DNA from: Hymenolepis diminuta
Taxonomy: Eukaryota; Platyhelminthes; Cestoda; Cyclophyllidea; Hymenolepididae
DNA length: 64,000 nt
Assembly: GCA_900708905.1 (NCBI GenBank)
Contig: CAADRB010000071.1
Span: 506,111 to 570,110, forward strand
Reading direction: 5' to 3'
Position numbers and translations under genes: made by a program. The notes beneath the pieces were generated by a model. The model was not told the origin of the DNA, did not search any database, and saw nothing but the letters and a program-made list of their open reading frames with translations. The first letter of the stretch is position 1, and each line of letters starts with the position of its first letter. Positions 55,945 to 64,000 of the stretch are shown here, piece by piece.

Positions 55945-58609
55945 CCTATCATTTATTGTTCTTACTGTGAATCCGTTTCAGTCACTTTCTCACCTCGATG
56001 TGGGAAAGGATGTTAATAATTTAGACTCCCACGAGAGCTCTCGAATGTGAGTTCAGAACAAAAAGTGGGCTTTTCGGGGCAAATGCATGAAAATTAATGA
56101 AGGCATTTTATTTAATTTCCTGAAATGTCAAAGTAGGCATTATTATGATTGCTAACAGTAATTCAAAATATTTACGATGTTTAACAGCAAGAAACAGCTG
56201 AAATGAGTCAATGGCAAGTCCTACAAGTGACAAAGTGGAGGGGACCAAAATGGTAGCGAGTGACGTCGAGGTACCAAAAAGTGTAATTTCATTTGATTGT
56301 TGGACTCGATTTATACAATATTTACTAAGTGGTATCTCAGGTTTTTAATCAAATACGATCGGTCTTGTCACTTCAATTCACTTTTAACTTTAACGGTCGA
56401 GAAAGTCACAGTTTTAACAAAGCAGAGATGAGACGGGTACAAATTTTAAGTCAGCGGAGCTCCGTCAGCTCGTATATAAAATCGGGTGCCCATAATAAAA
56501 AATTCATCATATTTATAACAGTTTTGGCTCAAAAAAGGTTATGTTTACTGAAAAAAATTTGCCAATTAGTAGGAAAATGCGTGTGAAATTCTCTTTACTT
56601 CATAATTTACAAAATATTTGAAAGATACTCCTGCCTATGATAGCTTGGATCTGGTTGGTATGCACGGTATATACGACATACCTGAATTCGTATCTATGAC
56701 AGCTAACCCGGGACCTTGAGACAACACTTCTTATTGAGCTACTGTGCTAAGAACATGTAAGCTGTTCACTATCACATTAGATTATTCGGATCTCTCAATC
56801 TTGGAAGAGGAAATGATTCGAAGTGGCAAGACCGACCGTCATGATTAAAAAACCGGTCAAAAGCGATAAATATCGTTGAGAGGAGTCTGTTTGCGAGATG
56901 ATTCGAGAAATTGGACATTTTGAAAGTGAACAACCCGTTAAATATATTGTTGGATTACCAAATCGTAGGGACTAATGAATCAGAATCGGATTGTAGGAGC
57001 TAAGACTATAACTAGCAGCTAACGAAAGTTTCGAAAAGTAGAACACAAACAGTTGTGTAGAGCAGACACGCGCTTATCATCCACCGGTTCCTACGCTTCC
57101 TTCTCATCTTCTCTCTCCCTCATTTCCCTGACTTACTCAAATGCTCCTCGTGATTTATTTAACTCACGTTGGCCTATGCAACTCTTCGTGTTCTACTTTT
57201 TGGAACTGTTGTTGGCTGTTGTTAGCTGCCAGTCGTTGGTTGCTACACCAACCTCAACACTCCAGTAAAAAAGTTATTTCACTAATCCATTTCCTTTATT
57301 AATATGGCTTACCTTTAATGAAGTTTATGTAGGCCTTAAATTCCTTGAGAATAGAATGGAAACTTTTCATTCAGAACACTATCACTTTGAGTGAGGACAG
57401 CTGACGGAGCTCTGCCAACTTAAAATTTGAAGCTGCCTCATTTCTGCTCTGTTAAAACTGTGATGAAAATAACCGATTAATTGTGTAATTTGGATCTGGT
57501 TTCTGTTTTGAAATTTAACTTTCCTTAATTAATTAATTAAAAGTTTTAAATAATAGTTCAACAAGCCGGTGGATAGTTCCAGTGGCTTAAATCACTCTTG
57601 TGAACACACTTCAAGACAAATTTTGGATACAAAAGGTTTATTTTCCGATCAGAAATGAAAATAGTGAATTACTTGAACCTTATCGACCAAAGTTGGAATG
57701 CAGTCGTAATAGATGATGCCTATATTACTCTTTAGTTTGTGAGAAGAGAGCAATTGAAATATGACATTCACTCTTCAAAAGCAAAGACACGATTTTCACA
57801 TTTTTCTGTAGATGCTGGCATCAAATTGAGATAATTGTCCTTCAGAGTTCTTCCTCTCCCCACCTAAGAAGGTGAACTTGAAATGAAATCAGAGATTGCT
57901 GTTAATTTACTCAAGGTATATGTTATTGAATAAATCCAACCTACCGAATTACAACCTCTATGTCCTTCAGTTGTACATTTACTGTGGATGTGGGAGGATA
58001 ACTTCGGAAAATCTGAGCTGGGATTGTTGCCTCATTTAAATTTATTCGTCCTGATATACATCGGGAACCTTCTATTTTACCCTGACCAAACCGTGAAAGT
58101 TTTTGCATCAAATTTTCAATAAAAGTGGGTTTGCACGAGGGAGGAGTTTTCCTTTACTGTCTTCGTAATTTCGCATATCTCAAATCCTTCTCAATTCATC
58201 TGAGAGTTCAAAAAAGCCTTTATCTAAATTTATTCCACTTAAAACTTGGATGGTGTGGCTCTCTCATCTTCAAAGTTAAAAACCGGCAGTTGGTAATATA
58301 CAGAGACTATCTCTTTGCGTATGCGAGCGGACATCAGAGTTCTCTTAGGTTGAGTTCAGACTGTAAAAGATATTATATGCATCGAGTGTCGAACATAATA
58401 TTTGTCACTCCATTTTAGGATGTGGTATTGATGTAACTAGAGGGTACAGTATCAGTATTGAGAGTGTGCAACTAGTAACAAGCAAGAAAATCTAGTTCAT
58501 CTGTAAAGTTACCATTGTCCCTCTGACAAGTGGAGTTCAGCGATAGTGAAAAGAAACTCTATTTCACGTGGCACGAAGTTGAAAATTTCACCTTGAAATC
58601 GGGCAGCCG
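55945..58609 (+). other. Right-arm segment missing from the left arm's gap
   Basis: These 2665 bases have no partner in the left arm, where 50 N stand. Contents: family A copy 5, a minisatellite-free AT-rich background with TTAATTAATTAATTAA near 57524-57539, and frames without recognised domains. It explains the gap rather than an insertion in one arm, although an insertion cannot be excluded. Confidence 0.7.
57014..57240 (-). repeat. Dispersed repeat family A, copy 5, with inverted ends
   Basis: On the minus strand: GGCAGCTAACAACAGCC, GTAGAACACGAAGAG, GGGAGAGAGAAGATGAGAAGG and AAGCGTAGGAACCGG, matching copy 1. The far end, on the plus strand, repeats AGCAGCTAAC and AAAAGTAGAACAC, so the copy is bounded by inverted repeats of about 40 bases. 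The plus-strand frame 57053-57268 is its shadow. Confidence 0.6.
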
Positions 58610-59115
58610 ACGATACTCCTATATTCCCCTTACAGAACTGGACTATCGGGTCAACCAACCACAAACTGTCTTTTCTGATAAATTAGTCAAGAAATCATTT
58701 TCTTCGACAGATTAAGTCGTTCACTATTTTTCAACAGATTTCCGGCTTGGATGAAGAGCAATTTGTAACATTTTACGAATTTGTGAATGAAATAGTCAGT
58801 CATAGCGTGATACGGAAATTCAGTGAATTTTGCAAATTGAAAGCTGCCACAAATGTTAGTGAAATGAGGCCTCAACTGCAAACAAGGCCAGTCACAAATT
58901 GCATTTTCAAGAATGAAATCCCACCAGAATACCATTGTACACCTTGGTATAGATCGTTGGTGAAAGTTACTTATCTCCGTTTAAGTTTTATTCTTGATAC
59001 AGTCTTTCCCTATGTCTTCCTGAAGGCCATAAGCGTCTATACAGCCAAGTGCTTTAAACATCTCAACATCCTAAAGATAAACGTCCACCAATTGTCATGC
59101 AAGATATATAAGTAA
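58530..59115 (+). other. Two exon-like frames, unrecognised; second is mirrored in left arm
   Basis: 58530-58715 reads SGSRRYSYIPLTELDYR and ends at TAA. After an acceptor-like tttttcaacag a second frame runs 58738-59115 (GLDEEQFVTFYEFVNEI at its start, 122 codons from its ATG). The wording EEQFVTFYEF recalls EF-hand regions of phospholipases C, but nothing else supports that. The mirror is 40943-40575 on the minus strand. May be a fragment of a gene or chance. Confidence 0.22.
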
Positions 59116-62100
59116 ATTTACTCAGGCTCAAGGTCGACATTTTTGCATGTCTCCCCCTCCTCACCTCGAGGCCGTTGTAATGAAGGCTGACAGCATTCTA
59201 GTTCAGTCGCACCTTTGATGCATTTCTTTTGATCAGATTGACTAGATGTGTTTTTGTCACGAAAGTTGGAGAAAACTGCATTCTTTCTTCACAGACACTA
59301 TGCTAAAGCCGACTGACACTCCAAAACGCGACTGTACGAAAAAACAATTATGATACACAGAAGGTGGGATTCAACCCGACTTACCACCAAGTCTTTTTCA
59401 GAACTAATCATTTTTGGAGACTAAATACTAGGGTCACTGGAAATAAACCCACATAGAACAAGAAGAAGGGCAGAGAATTCATTAATGACGATATTATAAT
59501 GATACGTATGAGAGAGAGAGAGAGGGGGGGGAGAGAGAGAAACGGAACAAGGGACAGTGGGAGGAAGAGGGAAAGGGAGAGAGGGAGGGAGGGAGGACTA
59601 CGCAGTAGAAGACAGGAGGTGGCAGTAGCAACTGACTGTAGGAGCTGACAGAGAGGAGTTGGAGAGGCGCGGGTGGAGTAGATGTGTGTTAGAGAGCAAA
59701 AAACGTGGATGAGGAAACAGGCAGGGGAAGAATTGCATCTGAGTTGATATAGATAAATTTAGTAGACTGTTGATTCTGTTAAGAGACGGTTTTGTACCCA
59801 GCTGATAGGGGAGGAGTAAAGATATGGCGATTAATGGGTTGAAAGAGGTGGGCGGAAGTGTTCTCGAATGATCATTCGAGTCTTCACTGAAGTGTTGGAG
59901 GACGTGCCGATGTGTGCATGACATGGCGATGCAGTCATGTTGAGTGATAGTGTTCTCACAATCACCAAGGCGTCTTAAAACTATAATTTAGACTACGAAA
60001 ACAGTCGATCGTGAGCAGCTCCTTAAAATTTACTTCACTTAAGCGTTTTAAACGGATGCGCACTATCTCCTTAACAATAAACCGGACCCTGTTTTCAACA
60101 GGTCATTAAAGTACCAGTACAGTGTATGCACTGGGTGGGAATCTTTGCATCTTTTATGACTTCAGTAGCTTGAACAAGCATTCTTTTAAATTGGGGCAGT
60201 TTCAATTGTAAGCTTATAAATGAATGAAAGTACTTGTTGAAGGAATCACTCCTTTCTTTCCAGATTGACGTTAAAAGGACAGATCAAAGAGGTTCGAATG
60301 GAAGGATTGCTAGAAGATCTAGTCAGGTAGATGTGTCTTGGCTCAATTCTATTGGCTTCTGTTTTGATTCCCATGCATTCTGAGCTCTTATGCTCTTCCA
60401 CCCATTTGCGACCTGATGTTTAGGGTGAATCAGAGTCGCAGGTGGATAAAGTTGAACACAACCCTGGTTCGATTAAAACTTGCCGAAATATTTGGAAAAC
60501 ACTTAAGTTTAATATCAGCTCACATAAAGTGAGGCTGAAATTATTGCTGAACCAGCTGTAAATTATCTTCAGGATTGTGTTTTATTACTTGGGCATATAT
60601 GGACTGCTCTTACTGGTTGCTGGAATCAAATTTGATGGAGTATCAGAATATACTTTGATAAGAAAATATAATTAGATTAGGGAGACTCTGTGTTGAATAA
60701 AAATGTGTAGACCTTATCGGAGGAAAATTAAATAGAAAATTTGGTGGGAATCACTCACGAAGCTTTGCATCCTTGTTAATATGTACTCCATTGCAAGGTC
60801 GTTGTGTTGCAAACTTTTGGAATAAACCCTTCCATAAAGGCAATTACGTGGTAGTATTCAGTTCAGGCTTTTGTAGTTTATCAGGGTGGCTAATAAGGTA
60901 GTAACACTGTACTTTAAAGCGAAGTTAGTAATAACAATCTGTGGGGGCTGAACATTCTCTGAAATTCGAAAGCTTCAATCTTAATCACGGAAATGCGTGT
61001 GAACTTGAAGAACATCGGAAGAGCACACGAGGAAGTGATGTGGAGAGGATGAAGTAGAAGTAGATGATGAATTTGAATTGATGATTGTGATGCAAACAGC
61101 GAACTTCGCGGCTTGACCACCTGATTTTTGGACGAGATGAAGCCTGAGATATTCGAGGGCCATTGACTAGTGGAATGAGGTGAGGGTATGGTTATGGCAC
61201 ACTGAGTTAGATGTTTTATCTCTCAGTGGACATATAAAGAAGTGATCACCAATTAGTGACTCCCCTTAATATACAAATGAGGGAAATAAAGAGGTTCCAA
61301 TTTGGGTTCCTTCCTGTCAGTTTATCCTAGGAAATACTTTACTTAAGGACAAACTGTGACAGAATGTTAAAATTCAAAGACCTTTTCAAAAAGTCAGCAG
61401 TTACGTTCTATCAAAAATTGTGATCCTTTATTCTCAAGGAACAGACCTTGTACTGTCGCTTCCAAGAAGCTTTTGACTATGAATAAAATATGTTCATGGT
61501 AATAGTCAGCTTTCTCCCTAAAACCACCCAACGTAATTTGGGTGTCAAGAGGATAAGCCCACTTTCATTTAATTAAATTAAATAGTGTATCGAAACCATC
61601 ATAATGCAAATCTTCCCTGAAAAGGATGAGATTCAATCGTTCTAGAGAAACGACAGCTTAATCTGAGTATTGCAAAATTCATGACTGAAATGGCACATTT
61701 TTCCTTCTTGGAGCAACGATATTTTCTAATGCTATTCCCTCGATGACAAATCTTCACCTAATGGTGTTTATTTTCTTACAATTCAACTCCGACCGATTTG
61801 ACAATCTTTTGTTCGAATTATTTTGCGTTATGTGTCTGAAAGACGCGAAGTGCGATATGGCTCTTTGGTGGTTGGCTCCTCACCAAAATTTGGGGTTGGG
61901 TGGTATCGTATTTGAAGCTGGTGAAGCAGTCTTTAGGTAGACTGGCAATTAGATGACGTGTACGTTGTCCAGATCTTGATGACCAAACAGACTGAATGTC
62001 GTAGTCGGTTATTCCACTTGAAATTATTATGCCTATATTCTTTGATCTCCCTTTAACGACTATCAAGGAGAAACTAAAGTGTTGCAAAACATTAAAATTA

Positions 62101-64000
62101 TAATTTTCTTCTCTATTATATTGAAATAAAGTTTGATCATTAAATTGTTTATCCGAGCTGTCAAATAAAGTCTTGAAATCCCTATTTGTCACCTCGTTTT
62201 CCTTCTCTGCTACTTTGGAAATATTTTGGGATTGTTAAACGGAGTGACAGTAGTTCTCATTACTTGTTATTTCATCAAGTGTCATTTTGAGTAATCTCTT
62301 ACGAGACTTTCAATAAAATCGGACAAATGTGAGCTCACTTTGAATCGACAGTTGCCCTGAAATAAGCACTGCAACGCAAAATGGTAATGCACGAAGTTTA
62401 TAAAAGGGGATCAGAATTTAAGCGTTTGTTTGAACTTGCTTTTATCAGGGGCGGTGGGTCAACTTCAAAGAGGTGACCGAACTGAAGATGCGGTTATGCT
62501 CCTGCACTTGCTGCATAGAATAAGCCGCACTTTGCAGAAGAAAATGAACGAAAAGCAAAATGATGCAGTTTGTTAAACATATCAGCTTTACTCTGAAAAA
62601 TTGATGAAATTAAAATAAAAGAAACCAAATTTTGTGACAATCTGATGTTCATAAGCGACCAGTGAGAGAAGGAAAGCTGCTGCGAAATTAGTGAAGTCAA
62701 AGGATATTTACGACTATCAGACCCCTGTAGTGAGAAATCCTGAGTTTTAGCAACTTTGTCAATGATGTGGAGAAAGCACCTTCCTACTGCTCTTAATGTG
62801 GGCATGACTGGAGACTCATACACTCAGCATGGAATTTCCCATCTCATTGTTGAGCCAATTAGATGTTAATCTTGAAGGTATATGTGGTGGACTAGGAGTC
62901 GGAAGCTTTCCCTGTCAAGTTGAATAAGGAATAAGGAAAGATCTGTCACATCTTTGGTATTCTGAAGCTGTAAACTACTGAGTGTCACATAAAATCATTT
63001 GCTATCTCAGTCATAAGAAGAAAAAAGTGAACAGAAGTAGGGAGATCGACTCCTCCTGATTAAATAACTCTGACAAAAGCACTGAACATGGTAGACAAAC
63101 ATTTGCTGAAATCCAGGGACGAATTGTGAATTTTGAATTTTGGAAGATGAACTGCCCATTTAGTAAATCCTGCACAACCCGAGTTTGAAGATGAGATTGA
63201 ATAAGGCTCTTTGATTTCTTGACGTTGCCCTTGCCCTAGCCACATTTTGGTCCTCTTTCCCTCATCTTTTACTGGACTTTCTGATAATCAATTTCAGCTG
63301 CTTTCCACACATAAACCGTGTAAAATGTCTTCGTATTATCGTGGTATCAATAATGACAACCATGTATTTATAGCTCTAAATCACTAATAGATTTGCGATT
63401 TGAGTCAATGGTAATTTTTCGTAGAAAACGAGCTCAATAATTTATTGAAACTGTTGAACGAAATGGAAATGTTTCGGCGTTAGAAGAGATTAGTGGACAA
63501 AAATATTCATGATTTTTTATAGAATTAGCAAATGTGTGGAGTGTCATTAATTATTATTGCAGAGGCCTCTATGACTCATTAGCTCTTGCATACTGTCTTA
63601 AGTATCCATTCTTGTATTGAGCTGTCAATTAAAACAATATGAAACAGATCCCGAAATCACTTCCCTCTATTTCTATTTCTCCCTTCCGTCTTCTAACTTG
63701 AATGCGTTGGGGCTGATAATCATGTGGTTTTGTAGTTGGGTTTTAGTTGATCCATGTTTCTGCAGTTTTATTAGGGGAGACAAGCTGTTTATATAATCAA
63801 AATATGCTTTCCTAGCCCTTACTGTTTCTTGAAAGCTGAAGTAGTAAATGGCAGAGCTTTGCTTACAAGATCTTCATGTTCTCTTAAGTTAAGGCTGAGG
63901 TGTAGGGATGACTGGGTGAAAATTGCATCACATGTTGGTTCTTTCGAAGCAAAGACTTGTATTTTTATAAACCTTCATTTTTCGAATGATTTCACACTTA

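Larger units (their letters stand above)
55203..64000 (-). repeat. Right arm of giant inverted duplication (cut by window end)
   Basis: Reverse complement of the left arm. It also carries 55945-58609, which the left arm replaces with 50 N. Inner edge is 55203. It reaches the last base of the window, so its outer limit is unknown. It contains family A copy 5 and the mirrored polypurine tract. Confidence 0.95.

Noticed and set aside
58738..59115. Possible phospholipase C EF-hand fragment
   Set aside because: Only a short EEQFVTFYEF-like wording fits; no X or Y catalytic box or neighbouring domain was found.

Overview
The window reads as animal nuclear DNA, AT-rich overall, with intron-split genes and no prokaryotic gene arrangement. 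Three conserved genes are recognisable. An ARID1/Osa (BAF250) chromatin-remodelling subunit lies on the minus strand with its 5' part in the window (coding exons between 9350 and 2715, continuing off the left edge). A complete ESF1-like pre-rRNA processing protein lies on the plus strand (13679-20035). A complete mitochondrial phenylalanyl-tRNA synthetase (FARS2) lies on the minus strand (34271-29255). All splice junctions given for these genes keep reading phase. Several introns are only 34-40 nt or 72-85 nt long. That, with the gene style, suggests a parasitic flatworm, most likely a tapeworm. This is inference: the sequence does not prove the species.

Layout. 1-2714 is ARID1 intron carrying a striking CCAAT-box cluster (1066-1253). 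2715-9350 is ARID1. 9351-13678 is the non-coding space between the head-to-head ARID1 and ESF1 genes. 13679-20035 is ESF1, with its introns and 3' flank full of a short dispersed repeat. 20508-24341 is a run of plus-strand exon-like blocks that starts with a signal peptide and looks like a decayed or unresolved Ig-like secreted or membrane protein. 24342-29254 is non-coding with a 215-base assembly gap and a repeat copy. 29255-34271 is FARS2. 34272-35689 is AT-rich spacer.

The dominant structure is a giant inverted duplication. The left arm (35690-41872) is the reverse complement of the right arm (55203-64000, cut by the window end) around a 13.3-kb spacer. Reading-frame coordinates and spot checks show no difference, even across a C8 run and (CT)n tracts. 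A 50-N gap in the left arm stands exactly where the right arm carries 2665 bases, so the right arm tells what is missing. Either this is a very young large palindrome or an assembly or amplification artefact. The spacer holds a dead mariner-like transposon (45947-47141), a CCAAT/TATA promoter-like block with no gene behind it (51622-51719), repeat copies, and a few unrecognised exon-like blocks.

The three conserved genes are housekeeping functions in different compartments (SWI/SNF chromatin remodelling, nucleolar 18S rRNA maturation, mitochondrial translation). Nothing suggests they work as one pathway.
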